64,000 nucleotides of DNA. Source: CAYNWT01 sp964485095. GTDB lineage: Bacteria > Planctomycetota > Planctomycetia > Planctomycetales > Planctomycetaceae. Below the pieces are notes generated by a model. It searched no databases, was not told the origin of the DNA, and worked only from the letters and a program-made list of their open reading frames with translations. The position numbers and the translations under genes were made by a program. The DNA lies in assembly GCA_964485095.1 (NCBI GenBank), contig CAZAIB010000001.1, positions 1-64,000 of the forward strand, written 5' to 3'. Below, one piece after another: positions 44,245-54,064 of this stretch; position 1 is the stretch's first letter; each line of letters opens with the position of its first letter.

Positions 44245-45555
44245 ATGAAACGTGTTCTTCAAATGGCGATGAAAGACCTGAAGCTGCTGACCCGTGACAA
44301 GGTTGGGCTGTTCTTCATGCTGGGGTTCCCGATCGTAATGGGTATCTTCTTCGGTTACGTGATGGGCAACGTTGGCCAATCCGGAACCACCAAACTGAAG
44401 ATCGCGGTCATCGACGAAGACAATTCTCCGATGTCTGAGAAGTTTGTTTCGGCAATCGAAAACATCGACACGCTGGCCGTGACGAAACTGGATCGCACCG
44501 CCGCACGAGATCGAGTGCGAACCGGCACCTTGCTGGCGATGGTGGCCGTCCCTGAAGGCTTTGGCGAAACAGCCGGCATCATGTGGGCCGACCCACCGCC
44601 GCTGGAAATTGGGCTCGACCCATCACGCGCGGCGGAGTCTGCGATGTTGGAAGGCATGATCATGCAGTCCATGGGAGAACTGATCGGTGCTCGCTTTCAG
44701 GATCCAGACGGCATGAAGGGGTTCCTGTCGGACGTTAAAGAAAACATTGCCAACGACGATTCGGTGTCGCCAGTCAGGAAAGCATTGCTGACCACGATGA
44801 TGGGTTCGTTCGACTCGATGTTTGATTCGCTCAAAGAGGTTCAGGAATCAGACGGCGGTACTGAAGGCGGCCCACTTGCCGGCGGGATGCAGTTTGCGAA
44901 CATCAAACGGCTGGACGTCACGCGGCAGAAAAGTGGTAACTCTGAATTGTTGAAAAATGTCCGTTCGAGGTGGGACATCAGTTTCCCACAATCGATGGTG
45001 TGGGGCGTGCTTGGTTGCGTCGCCGGGTTCGCAACGTTGACGGTTCGAGAGCGAACTCTGGGAACACTCACGCGACTGCAAGTGGCTCCCGTCGCGCGAT
45101 GGCAGATTTTGGCGGGCAAAGGAGTGGGCTGTTTCATCGCCGTAGTCAGCGTGATCATCATGCTCATGCTTGTCGGAACCGCGCTGGGAATGCGCCCGCG
45201 CAGCTGGCCGTTTCTTGTGATGGCGGCGGTCTGCACAGCGTTTTGTTTTGTCGGCATCATGATGCTGTTGTCGTTGCTGGGTAAGACAGAACAAGCAACC
45301 GGCGGCGCGGCGTGGGGCGCGTGTACCGTGATGGCGATGTTTGGAGGTGGCATGATTCCGGCGGCGTTCATGCCGGACTTCATGAAAACGCTTAGCAACT
45401 TTGACCCCGTGAAGTGGGCCGTGGTAAGTGTCGAAGGAGCAGTCTGGCGCGGGTTTACATTCCAGGAAATGCTGATGCCGTGCGGAATTCTGCTGGCCGT
45501 CGGAGCTGTCTCACAGTGTCTGGGTTCATGGTTGATTTCCCGTCAAACAGCGTAG
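44245..45555 (+). CDS. ABC-2 type permease
   Basis: This 436-aa inner-membrane permease has an N-terminal transmembrane helix (VGLFFMLGFPIVMGIFFGYV, about 25-45), a large outer loop (about 50-240) and five C-terminal helices from about 252 (VWGVLGCVAGFATL) to 430. This is the NatB/YhaP-like ABC-2 layout. It is the partner of the ATPase just upstream. Substrates of this class include lipids, drugs or sodium; none can be inferred here. Confidence 0.88.
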   Translation: MKRVLQMAMKDLKLLTRDKVGLFFMLGFPIVMGIFFGYVMGNVGQSGTTKLKIAVIDEDNSPMSEKFVSAIENIDTLAVTKLDRTAARDRVRTGTLLAMVAVPEGFGETAGIMWADPPPLEIGLDPSRAAESAMLEGMIMQSMGELIGARFQDPDGMKGFLSDVKENIANDDSVSPVRKALLTTMMGSFDSMFDSLKEVQESDGGTEGGPLAGGMQFANIKRLDVTRQKSGNSELLKNVRSRWDISFPQSMVWGVLGCVAGFATLTVRERTLGTLTRLQVAPVARWQILAGKGVGCFIAVVSVIIMLMLVGTALGMRPRSWPFLVMAAVCTAFCFVGIMMLLSLLGKTEQATGGAAWGACTVMAMFGGGMIPAAFMPDFMKTLSNFDPVKWAVVSVEGAVWRGFTFQEMLMPCGILLAVGAVSQCLGSWLISRQTA

Positions 45556-45738
45556 AGATCTGCTACTTCGCCTAAAACCGAATTCCGACACCACTCCAGT
45601 TGCTGCAACCCTATCGATGCGGTCGCCAGGCCTGTAAAAACTTCCTGCGTGCTCCAATTCACACGGTTCCATTCCGGGCAGCGCGTAGAATTCACTGTGG
45701 GCTACACAGGTCGCGGTACGTATTTTCAGGTGGTGTCA

Positions 45739-46680
45739 GTGATCCTATCCAAACGCTTCTCAATCATTGCGATCACGTTGTGTGCGGTTTTGGTGACCGG
45801 TGAGGCTCACGCCAAACGCCGAACCAAGACCATCCAGTACGGGCCCCACGCGCAACACAAGGTAAAGATTCAGTTCGACCGAACCGGTCCACCGCGCGCT
45901 TTGAACATTCACTTTCATGGCGGCGGGTTCACTTCCGGCCGACCGGGTTTCGGATCACTTGCCGGACAGTTGCGCGGATCGGAAATGAGCCTCGCTGGCG
46001 CGACGTACCGCTTCATCAAGGACGGCGCCACTAAGCTTGAGATCCAGGAAGACGGCGCGCGGGTGGTTCAGTTTCTGCGTTTGCATGCGGACGAGTACAA
46101 TATTGATCCCGATCGAATTTCAGTCAGTGGATATTCTGCCGGTGGAGTAATCGCCGCATGGGTGGCTCTGCACGACGATCTGGCCGATGCCACCAGTTCT
46201 GATCCGGTTCTGCGCGAGTCGTCGCGTGTCAGCGCGTGCTGGTTGTATAAGTCGCAGGTCCATCCGCTGTACCTGGCCGACTGGATCAGGTACACGAGCT
46301 GGGACACAGCCAGCCTGGCTTCCGGAATTGTTGCTTACGCGAACCAGCGGCTAGGCGGCGATCAGTTTGCTCAACCGTTTGAACCATCCGACTTCACGAC
46401 AGACGCCAAGTACGCCGCAGCCCTGGAAGCCTATCAGCGCGAGTCGTTTGCGTTCTATCAGGCGACCGCGGACGACCCACCGGTCGCGTTCCTTGAAAAC
46501 GGGACGGACGACATCTCAACGTACTTGCGCAAAATCCTGCCGCAGCGTTGGGGGAACCTGTTGCACTCACCGGCCCTCATGATTCCGCTCCAACGACGCC
46601 TGGAAGCGGTGGGGGTCGATGTATTCTGGGGCAGGAAAGCCGGAGTCAGGTCGTTCGTCCTGGACGCATTGGACCAGTAG
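45739..46680 (+). CDS. secreted alpha/beta hydrolase (esterase/lipase)
   Basis: This 313-aa hydrolase is of the HSL-like kind, with HFHGGGF (oxyanion hole), GYSAGG nucleophile elbow and a catalytic Asp probably in DPPVAFLENGTDD. The N-terminus after GTG 45739 is a signal peptide (LSKRFSIIAITLCAVLVTGEAHA). The expected C-terminal His motif is not obvious, so activity is uncertain. An in-frame start at 45649 would add 30 residues unlike a signal peptide and is rejected. Confidence 0.78.
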   Translation: MILSKRFSIIAITLCAVLVTGEAHAKRRTKTIQYGPHAQHKVKIQFDRTGPPRALNIHFHGGGFTSGRPGFGSLAGQLRGSEMSLAGATYRFIKDGATKLEIQEDGARVVQFLRLHADEYNIDPDRISVSGYSAGGVIAAWVALHDDLADATSSDPVLRESSRVSACWLYKSQVHPLYLADWIRYTSWDTASLASGIVAYANQRLGGDQFAQPFEPSDFTTDAKYAAALEAYQRESFAFYQATADDPPVAFLENGTDDISTYLRKILPQRWGNLLHSPALMIPLQRRLEAVGVDVFWGRKAGVRSFVLDALDQ

Positions 46681-46904
46681 CTCGGCCTCGGACCGCCGCG
46701 AGCAGCGGCAAGTCCGGCTGGATTCAGAACGCGAAAGCGGCGATTTGGGTCGAGATTACCGAGGGTTTGTATACTCTTGGGCAGAGTTGGTTGGAACGCC
46801 CGGAATCAGAGTGGCCAAGGCATTCCAAGCTCCGTACACTACCCGGTTCCAAATTTTGGCTCTGCAGGGCCACGCGCGAAACGACACGACACAAGAATTT
46901 AGTC

Positions 46905-47144
46905 ATGCCTCAAAAACGAGCTCAACTGGAACGTCAGATCGAAACCGCCAAGGAGCATCTGGCGACCTGGGAAAAAACTCTTGATGAACGCGGCGTAGCT
47001 GCCGACGCTCGCAAGAAAGAACCCAAGTGGCGACATCTCGACGCCAACCGTCGCCAGCTAATCACGCGACTTCGAGCCGTTCAGGCTGTCGAAGAACGCG
47101 AAAAAGCTGCTGCCGAACGCAAAGCCGCCGCTGCTGCTGAGTAG
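46905..47144 (+). CDS. small basic coiled-coil protein
   Basis: This 79-aa protein is entirely helical and rich in Ala, Arg, Lys and Glu, ending in an AERKAAAAAE tail. It begins MPQKRAQLERQIETAKEHL at ATG 46905. The in-frame upstream extension overlaps the esterase gene and looks non-coding. It is a soluble, probably nucleic-acid- or ribosome-associated protein; the function is unknown. Confidence 0.6.
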   Translation: MPQKRAQLERQIETAKEHLATWEKTLDERGVAADARKKEPKWRHLDANRRQLITRLRAVQAVEEREKAAAERKAAAAAE

Positions 47145-47233
47145 CCGGTCAGCGTCTGGTTTCCTGGGCATCGGTTCCCGCGCCCGCTGTTTCCGGTTGA
47201 TCGTGCGCGGAGTTTTAATTCTGCGAGGTCGTC

Positions 47234-48256
47234 GTGCAGAGATTTGTCGTTTGTACCTTTCTGGTCACCGTCGCTGCTGTTGGGGGCATTCTTTTCAACG
47301 GATCCGCCGAACCAAATCGCTCGCTGGCGACCAATCGACAGGCCACGGATGGACCAAAGCACAGAACCTTCAAGCTAACTTACGGAGCGACGCTAACCGG
47401 GCTCGCCGAAGGTGATGACGTTCGCGTATGGCTACCAGTGCCTCAGTCGAACCAACACCAATCGGTTCGAAACCTGAACACCCCGTTGCCCGTCACTGGC
47501 AAAACAGCTGTTGACGCTGAGTACGGAAACAAGATCGTGTTTTTCGAAAGCAAGGCTCCATCAACGGGCCTCCTGGCTTTCAGCACGCAGTATGAGATTC
47601 GACGCAACGAAGTCCGCAGTCTGGACGGCAAGGGCGCGAAGGTTGCTTTGACAGATGCACAACGTAAGCGGTTCCTTTCAGCCAACGTAAAAGTTCCCGT
47701 CGCAGGAAAGCAGTTGGACTTGCTTGAGGGAACTTCGTTCGGCGACGATCCGCTTGCGATCGCTCGAACTCTTTACGATCGCGTTGACGAACATGTGAAG
47801 TACGACAAGTCAGTACCCGGCTACGGCAACGGCGATGTTGCCTGGGTTTGCGACAGTCGCACCGGCAATTGCACCGACTTCCATAGCTTGTTCATTTCCT
47901 GGGCACGGTCGAAAGAACTGCCGGCTCGATTCGAAATCGGTTTTCCTTTGCCGCCCGAACGCGGCGCCGGAACCATTGGTGGATACCACTGCTGGGCCAT
48001 GTTCCATACTGGCGACAAAGGCTGGGTACCGGTCGATATTTCTGAGGCCGACAAGCACCCGGAATTGAAAGAGTACTACTTCGGCAACCTGACAGAGAAC
48101 CGCGTCGCATTTAGCACAGGCCGCGACATCACACTGGTTCCAAAGCAAGCCGGCCCACCGCTGAATTACTTCGTCTATCCCTACGTCGAAGTAAACGGCA
48201 AGCCGCTCTCACGCGACCAAATCAAGCTACGGTTCGCGTTCGAAGACCAGCAATAG
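47234..48256 (+). CDS. secreted transglutaminase-like cysteine protease fold protein
   Basis: This 340-aa protein starts at GTG 47234 after GCGAGG and has a signal peptide (QRFVVCTFLVTVAAVGGILF). An N-terminal beta domain is followed by a transglutaminase-like core with the triad Cys in RTGNCTDFHSLF, His in GGYHCWAMF and Asp in VPVDISEAD. All three catalytic residues are present, so it is probably an active peptidase, amidase or cross-linking enzyme in the envelope. Confidence 0.85.
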   Translation: MQRFVVCTFLVTVAAVGGILFNGSAEPNRSLATNRQATDGPKHRTFKLTYGATLTGLAEGDDVRVWLPVPQSNQHQSVRNLNTPLPVTGKTAVDAEYGNKIVFFESKAPSTGLLAFSTQYEIRRNEVRSLDGKGAKVALTDAQRKRFLSANVKVPVAGKQLDLLEGTSFGDDPLAIARTLYDRVDEHVKYDKSVPGYGNGDVAWVCDSRTGNCTDFHSLFISWARSKELPARFEIGFPLPPERGAGTIGGYHCWAMFHTGDKGWVPVDISEADKHPELKEYYFGNLTENRVAFSTGRDITLVPKQAGPPLNYFVYPYVEVNGKPLSRDQIKLRFAFEDQQ

Positions 48257-48284
48257 TCCCGCGGCGCTTCGAAGGAACCGCTAA

Positions 48285-49199
48285 CTACTTCGCTTTTTGA
48301 ACAGGCTTCGCCGACGCGCCGTCAGCTTTCTTCTCTGCCGCGACAATCTTGTTCCAGGTCTCGCGTTCCAGTTCGCGGAAGAGGGCAGGCCGAGCATCCT
48401 CCAGGCTTAGGTCGCCCGGTTTCTGGCCAGTGACCGTTATCAGGTGCGCGCCGAATCGGGAACGGAATGGCTGGCTCACGCCACCCTTCTTCAGTTCATA
48501 AGCTTTTGCACAGAAGTCGCGCGGCATCACTCCCGAGTACGGGAACCAACCCACGTCGCCACCATCTTTCGCACTGGGACTTTCAGAGTACTCCTGGGCG
48601 GCATCTGCAAACTTCATGTTGCCAGCCAGGACTTCACTGCGAATGTCAGCCAGCTTCTGCCTGGCTTTCTGCCAGGCGGTATCGTCGTCCGTGGCAACCT
48701 TGAGAAACACCTGGCTTGCTCGGACCTGCGTTCCGTCGTACTGCGACTTCCGCTGCTTGAACCGCGCGCGGAGCATGTCGGTGGTGATGGTCTTGATTTT
48801 GTAGCGGGTCCACAGTTTTGTGACTTCCAGTTCCTTCCGCAGGTCTGTTTCCGACAACTTCAGTTGCTTCATTCTGCGCCGCAAATCAACGCCCTTTGCC
48901 ATCAGTCGGGCTCGAGCGTCCTTCGAAAGTTGCCGAACTTCTGCTGAGTTCACTTTGACGCGACTTCGTTTGAGGAACCGCCCCACGTACCGTGTTTCGA
49001 CCAGACGTTTTGTGAGTTCTTTCCGCAGTGCGGGCGTCACTTCTGAGTGCCCCGACAGGATGGCCACCAACTGCAGGTGCGACTCCATAATTTCCTCATC
49101 GCCCACTTTGGCGATGACGCTGTCGTTGGACCTGGGGGCAACGTCCTCCTGCGGGGACATGAGAAGCAGGCAACAAGCCAATGGAGTAATGTTGAACAT
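48285..49199 (-). CDS. parvulin-type peptidyl-prolyl cis-trans isomerase
   Basis: This 304-aa protein has a short N-terminal signal-like segment (FNITPLACCLLLMSPQEDVA), a SurA/PrsA-like helical chaperone region (35-155) and a PpiC rotamase domain (about 158-255: RASQVFLKV, FADAAQEYSESPSAKDGGDV, GWFPYSGVMP, FGAHLITVTG). The tail is Lys/Ala rich. It assists folding of exported proteins. It is convergent with the transglutaminase-like gene. Confidence 0.88.
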   Translation of the reverse strand: MFNITPLACCLLLMSPQEDVAPRSNDSVIAKVGDEEIMESHLQLVAILSGHSEVTPALRKELTKRLVETRYVGRFLKRSRVKVNSAEVRQLSKDARARLMAKGVDLRRRMKQLKLSETDLRKELEVTKLWTRYKIKTITTDMLRARFKQRKSQYDGTQVRASQVFLKVATDDDTAWQKARQKLADIRSEVLAGNMKFADAAQEYSESPSAKDGGDVGWFPYSGVMPRDFCAKAYELKKGGVSQPFRSRFGAHLITVTGQKPGDLSLEDARPALFRELERETWNKIVAAEKKADGASAKPVQKAK

Positions 49200-49341
49200 T
49201 GCAAACCTGGAGTGTTTGGTGGATTGACCGCGATTCTATAGTGAATAAACGCAGGATCGGTATACCAGACAAACGTAATCTCGGCTGTCGGGTTCGGAAC
49301 AATAGCCGCGGTAGGAATACGACAAGTGCGTTTGCACTGTC

Positions 49342-50280
49342 CTACCCAGCCAATCGCTGGCTACCGGGACTACCAGGCAGGACGGATTCGCACAGTTCAC
49401 CCAGGCTCATGCCGGCCGTCGCGGCGGCTTTCGGAATGAGACTGTGTGTGGTGAATCCAGGAACCGTATTCACTTCCAGAACCCAGGGCTTTAATTCCTC
49501 ATCGACCATCAGGTCCACGCGAGCAATCCCCGACGTCCCCAGCGCCGCACAGGCACGCAGAGAAACCTGCTGCAAAGCATCAACTTGTTCCGGGGCTGTC
49601 TCGGCATCGGCCTGGTGATAGCCGGTTCGGTTGTCGTTGTACTTTGCTTCGTAGTCGTAGAAATCCCTTGCCGACTCGATGCGAATTGGTGAGAGAGCTT
49701 GACCGTCAACAACACCGACGGTCCATTCCTCGCCCAGGACAGCGCGTTCGATGAGTCCGAATGTGTCGTGTCGAAAGCACTCGGCGATGGCGGCGGCTAA
49801 CTGGCCTGGCTCGCGAACAATCGAGACTCCGACACTGGAACCCTGACTGCATGGTTTAATCACCACGGGATAGCCAATTCGATCAGCGGCCAGGGCGTTC
49901 GCTTCGGGCGAATCGTTGGATGAAATCAGTTTGCTGTCCGGCGTCGGGATGTTGGCCGATCGGAACGCGACTTTGGCTCGGTTCTTGTCAAACGCCAGCG
50001 CGGATGCTGCGGCCGAACTGCCCGTGTAGGCAACACCCAATGCATCAAGTTCGTGTTGAACCTGACCGTCTTCGCCATAGGTTCCGTGCAAAGCGATGAA
50101 CGCGGCGTCGAAGCGGTTCCAATCAACCGCCGCGACAGGCGTCACAGCGGGATCGACAAGTTCGACACGATGGCCGCGAGACCTCAGGGCGGCGGCAACA
50201 GCGTTGCCGCTTTCGATACTGACTTCCCGTTCGGCCGAAGATCCGCCAAACAGCACCGCAATCGCGCGGAGAGCACTCAT
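49342..50280 (-). CDS. ddl: D-alanine--D-alanine ligase
   Basis: This 312-aa ATP-grasp enzyme makes D-Ala-D-Ala for peptidoglycan. Landmarks are the N-terminal VLFGGSSAEREVSIESG, the substrate loop FIALHGTYGEDGQVQ, ATP-binding YPVVIKPCSQGSSVGVS, and the metal-binding end RVDLMVDEELKPWVLEVNTV followed by PGFTTHSLIPK. It has full family length. Its presence fits the finding that planctomycetes do make peptidoglycan. It sits upstream of the parvulin gene on the same strand. Confidence 0.95.
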   Translation of the reverse strand: MSALRAIAVLFGGSSAEREVSIESGNAVAAALRSRGHRVELVDPAVTPVAAVDWNRFDAAFIALHGTYGEDGQVQHELDALGVAYTGSSAAASALAFDKNRAKVAFRSANIPTPDSKLISSNDSPEANALAADRIGYPVVIKPCSQGSSVGVSIVREPGQLAAAIAECFRHDTFGLIERAVLGEEWTVGVVDGQALSPIRIESARDFYDYEAKYNDNRTGYHQADAETAPEQVDALQQVSLRACAALGTSGIARVDLMVDEELKPWVLEVNTVPGFTTHSLIPKAAATAGMSLGELCESVLPGSPGSQRLAG

Positions 50281-50316
50281 ACCGACATCCTTGTCAGCCC
50301 CGGTTCAGGAGGAACG

Positions 50317-50760
50317 CTACTTCTTCTTGGCTGCTTTCTTGGTTGCAGCCTTCTTTGTAGCCGCTTTCTTCTTTGTTGCCGTTGCGGTGCCTTCGGCTTC
50401 ACCTTCGCCGGCCGCATCCGCGTCTTCTTCGTCTTCCTTGGTGATTGGCTCTTTCAAGGGCTGGATGAAGTAGCTTTTCTTCGACTTGCTGCGGAGCAGT
50501 TCAAGCTTTTCTTCGGCGGCCTTGAGTTCCTCGTACGGGAACCGAGCTTCTTCCTTCATTGTGCTGCCGTAAATTGCCCAAACCAACTTGCGGCGTTCCA
50601 GCACATCTTTCTTGGCGCGTGACCGCGTTGTCTTGCGCTTTGTGGCCTTCTTTTTCTTCTTCGCCGCCTTCTTCTTCTTAGTTGGCGCTTCGGCTTCCAT
50701 TGCCTCGGCAGCTTCGGCTTCACGACGTTTACTAAGACGACTGGCTGTCTTCTTGGCCAT
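50317..50760 (-). CDS. histone H1-like Lys/Ala-rich DNA-binding protein
   Basis: This 147-aa protein starts MAKKTASRLSKRREAE. It has two lysine-rich tails (PTKKKKAAKKKKKATKRK near 26-43 and KKAATKKAATKKAAKKK at the end) flanking a folded middle (VLERRKLVWAIYGSTMKEEA). The repeats are like eukaryotic H1 and bacterial HctB-type tails and probably bind DNA by charge. It lies 36 bp upstream of ddl on the same strand. The in-frame upstream extension to 50811 is less likely. Confidence 0.72.
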   Translation of the reverse strand: MAKKTASRLSKRREAEAAEAMEAEAPTKKKKAAKKKKKATKRKTTRSRAKKDVLERRKLVWAIYGSTMKEEARFPYEELKAAEEKLELLRSKSKKSYFIQPLKEPITKEDEEDADAAGEGEAEGTATATKKKAATKKAATKKAAKKK

Positions 50761-51166
50761 TTTCTGACTTCTCGTACTTGATTCGCGGGTTTTTGCGAGG
50801 AAACGGACCAAGCGTTTTACCTGAAGTTGCGGTCAGAAGCCACGTCGCCCCTAATCAATCAGCCTGAAAAGCACGAAAACCACAGGAAAAGCGGCTTTCT
50901 TGGCCATCGAAGTCCAAAATCCATCCGTGTTACAGATTCTGCCATTGCCTGTTCGGGTTAGTGGGGAATGCCACAAATCGGGCTGTATGCCGGGGAATCC
51001 TTGCTCTTCCGTCGTTTTTTACTCCATCCATGCGGCTGTCGGATGGCGAGTCCGAACAGAAAGTACGAAATTAAGGTGGACAGTTTGCCCCCCTAAGATA
51101 ATCGTCGCATATATTTGGGTACGCGCCGAAGATTTGGGCCCCGAGGCGCGACACGGGAGATCAAAC
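50761..51166. other. divergent intergenic region
   Basis: These 406 bp lie between the H1-like gene (minus) and the PilZ gene (plus). The PilZ frame is open through it to 50900, but those residues lack PilZ features and a good ribosome binding site. An AT-rich CATATATT near 51107 may belong to the PilZ promoter. Nothing else is seen. Confidence 0.45.
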
Positions 51167-51820
51167 ATGTTGGAGTTCCAGACTTACCCTGGTGCCAGGG
51201 TGCCGACGGTACAACGGCGGCTTACGCCTCGCCACAGTTTCACGGAACCAATCTCGCTCAAGGTTGGAGATTCGGAAACAACAGTTCTTACTCACGACAT
51301 CTCACGTGGTGGTGTCGGCTTCTATTCTACAAAATCCTTCGTGGGGCAGGACGTCTCGTTGGGATTCCCAACCATGTTTGGCAGCGCCGTCGATACGGCA
51401 GCGCAAGTGGTTTGGTCCCGCCAATGTTCAGAAGATTGGTATCTCAATGGCGCCCGGTTAACCACTTCGACCAGCTTGGAGTGGGTCAAGCTTCGGATTG
51501 CGGCGGCGGCGTCTGAACTGAACCTCCGTCGGGACGCCAGGCGACGTCTGTTCGTCCCCGTCAGCATTAAGTATCCGTCTTCACCCGACTGGGCTCTGGC
51601 CCACAGCCGAGATATCTCGACACACGGCATTGGACTGTTTCATACTCACGTCCCGCCTGACAAATTCGCCATTATAAGTTTCGAGCACGGAGGGGTTGAG
51701 AATCAGTTTCGAATCAAACTTAGCTGGGTAGAACAACGCGGCGAAGAGTTCTACATGAGCGGTTGGACTCTGGATCGGTCACGGCTGTTTCTTCAGGGAA
51801 TCCACCCACCGTCAGCTTGA
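51167..51820 (+). CDS. tandem PilZ-domain protein (c-di-GMP binding)
   Basis: This 217-aa protein has two PilZ domains, each with both c-di-GMP motifs: RLTPR then DISRGG (residues about 18-50), and RDARR then DISTHG (about 122-155). The intact RxxxR and DxSxxG motifs imply that both can bind the nucleotide. There is no membrane segment or output domain, so it probably acts as an adaptor for motility, attachment or secretion. ATG 51167 is about 8 bases after GGGAG. Confidence 0.82.
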   Translation: MLEFQTYPGARVPTVQRRLTPRHSFTEPISLKVGDSETTVLTHDISRGGVGFYSTKSFVGQDVSLGFPTMFGSAVDTAAQVVWSRQCSEDWYLNGARLTTSTSLEWVKLRIAAAASELNLRRDARRRLFVPVSIKYPSSPDWALAHSRDISTHGIGLFHTHVPPDKFAIISFEHGGVENQFRIKLSWVEQRGEEFYMSGWTLDRSRLFLQGIHPPSA

Positions 51821-51949
51821 CGTATCCCAGGAACCGGACTGTCAGTCGGCACAATGGCCCCGCGTGGTTGCGTGACGCGAGGTTCTTCGCAATGGTAAGA
51901 CGTTGCGAAAGAAGATCTCCGACAGAATCCCGGGTGAAAGGGATACGGC

Positions 51950-54064
51950 ATGCGCTGGTCAGTCAGTTTCACTGTGCTGTGTGTTCTTTGTAGCAGTCCA
52001 CCATTGTTGGCTCAGTTTAAAGCGGGTGCGGCGGTGACTGATATCACGCCGACGAAACTTCCCGTCATCGTCAACGGCAGCATGCGAAGCCGCACCGTGG
52101 ATAAGATCAACACGCGCATCAGCGCGCGGTCTTTGGCGGTTCAAAACGGCGACACAACCGTTGTCATTGTCGTGGCGGATAGTTGCATGTTGCCGCGACC
52201 ATTGTTGGACGAAGTCAAGTCGCTGGCGTCCAAACGCGTTGGCATTCCAACAGATCACATTCTGATATCCGCTACGCACGCGCATTCGGCTCCGTCCAGT
52301 ATGGGAGCACTCGGGACAGACGCCGATCTCAACTACGTCCCGTTTCTCAAGGCGAACCTGTCCGACGCCATCGTGGCGGCAGTCGCGAACCTGAAGCCAG
52401 CCCGAGTTGGCTTTGGGAAAGGGAACGCTGCCGACTTCACCGCGGTAAGACGCTGGATTAGACGTCCGGACCGCGTCGCAAACGATCCATTCGGAAACGC
52501 GACTGTACGAGCCAACATGCATGCGGGCAAAAATCTGGACGATGTTACCGGCGAGTCGGGCCCCGAAGATCCGGACCTTTCTCTGATCTCAATCCAGTCA
52601 CTGACTGGGAAACCGATCGCGGTTCTGGCCAACTTTTCCATGCATTACTTCACCGATCGCGACATCGGCTCGGACTATTTTGGTCGGTTTTGCGAGGGGT
52701 TCAAGAATCGAGTTGCCGCAGGAACCGACTTCGTGGCCATCATGTCTCACGGCTGCAGCGGCGATATCTGGCGGCGTGATTACACGAAGCCGGAGACATG
52801 GGATCCAAAGCAAACGATTCAGGAATACACGAACGGTTTGCTGGACATTGCAACTCGCGTCTACGACGGGATCGACTACGAAACGGATGCCGAAGTTGCG
52901 ATGGCCGAGCGGCGGATGACCATGAAGTACCGTGTTCCTGGTAAACAGCGACTTGAATGGGCCCAGGGCATCGTGGCCACAATGAGCGATCGGTTGCCCG
53001 AGACGCGGCCGGAAATCTACGCCCGCGAACAAGTCATGTTGCACGAACGACAAGAAACGGAAATCGTCGTTCAGGGTTTGCGAATCGGCGACATTGGTAT
53101 CGCCACCACGCCAACCGAGACCTACGCGATTACCGGTCTGAAAATAAAGGCCGCCAGCCCGTTCAAACACAACATAGTCATCGAACTTGCCAACGGTGGC
53201 GACGGCTACATTCCACCTCCCGAGCAACACCTCTTCGGCGGTTACAACACATGGGCCGCGCGATCGGCCGGTTTGGAAGTGATGGCCGAACCCAAAATCG
53301 CCGAAACGGGAATCGCATTGCTGGAACAGATCGCTGGCAAACCACGGCGCAACACTGCACTTAGCCACGGTTCCGCAGCGCGGGCGATTGCAGCACTGAA
53401 GCCAGCCGCGTACTGGCGACTAAACGAATTTGCCGGGCCTGTTGCGATCGACGCCAGCGGCAACAACCGCGACGCAACCTATGAATCACACGTGACCTAC
53501 TACCTGGAAGGTCCTCGGTCGGATGCCTACTGCGAGAACCAAACAAACCGCGCGGCGATGTTTGTTGGCGGTCGTTTGTTGAGCCGAATTAGTTCGGTTC
53601 GCGACAAGTACAGCGTCGCGATGTGGGTGTGGAACGGAATGCCCAACGACGCCCGCGACGTCTCCGGTTGGCTTTGGTCACGCGATCGAAACAATGGGGC
53701 CACGCGATACGGCGATCATCTTGGCATCGGCGGTTCCAGCGGCAACACAGGCCTGTTGATGTTCAACCATGGGGCGAATGGATCGGACGCGATCGTCGGA
53801 AACACCCCCATCCCGCGCTGGACCTGGCAGCATGTTGTCCTGGTTCGAGACGGCGCGAAAGTAGGGTTGTATCTGAATGGCAAACCTGAAGCCGATGGAA
53901 TAGCAGCCGCCAACGTCCCCTCTGATTTGGTTGAATTCTGCTTCGGTGGCCGCAGCGATAATTCAGCCAACTGGGAAGGTCGGCTCGACGAGATTGCCGT
54001 GTTCGATCGAGCCCTCACCGCCGCGGAAATTGCGAGCCTCATCCCACACGAAAAGGCCAGATAA
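51950..54064 (+). CDS. neutral/alkaline ceramidase-like protein with LamG domain
   Basis: This 704-aa exported protein has a signal peptide (RWSVSFTVLCVLCSSPPLLAQ) and a ceramidase N-terminal-like domain (20-460). Typical features are AGAAVTDITP, the metal ligand segment ISATHAHSAPSS, SMHYFTDRDIGSDYFG and MSHGCSGDIWRRD. A LamG/concanavalin-like jelly roll follows (about 470-700: YWRLNEFAGPVAIDASGNN, WTWQHVVLVRDG, GRLDEIAVFDRALTAAEI). Planctomycetes carry many such paralogues; the real substrate is uncertain. The thioesterase gene starts immediately after its stop. Confidence 0.85.
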   Translation: MRWSVSFTVLCVLCSSPPLLAQFKAGAAVTDITPTKLPVIVNGSMRSRTVDKINTRISARSLAVQNGDTTVVIVVADSCMLPRPLLDEVKSLASKRVGIPTDHILISATHAHSAPSSMGALGTDADLNYVPFLKANLSDAIVAAVANLKPARVGFGKGNAADFTAVRRWIRRPDRVANDPFGNATVRANMHAGKNLDDVTGESGPEDPDLSLISIQSLTGKPIAVLANFSMHYFTDRDIGSDYFGRFCEGFKNRVAAGTDFVAIMSHGCSGDIWRRDYTKPETWDPKQTIQEYTNGLLDIATRVYDGIDYETDAEVAMAERRMTMKYRVPGKQRLEWAQGIVATMSDRLPETRPEIYAREQVMLHERQETEIVVQGLRIGDIGIATTPTETYAITGLKIKAASPFKHNIVIELANGGDGYIPPPEQHLFGGYNTWAARSAGLEVMAEPKIAETGIALLEQIAGKPRRNTALSHGSAARAIAALKPAAYWRLNEFAGPVAIDASGNNRDATYESHVTYYLEGPRSDAYCENQTNRAAMFVGGRLLSRISSVRDKYSVAMWVWNGMPNDARDVSGWLWSRDRNNGATRYGDHLGIGGSSGNTGLLMFNHGANGSDAIVGNTPIPRWTWQHVVLVRDGAKVGLYLNGKPEADGIAAANVPSDLVEFCFGGRSDNSANWEGRLDEIAVFDRALTAAEIASLIPHEKAR

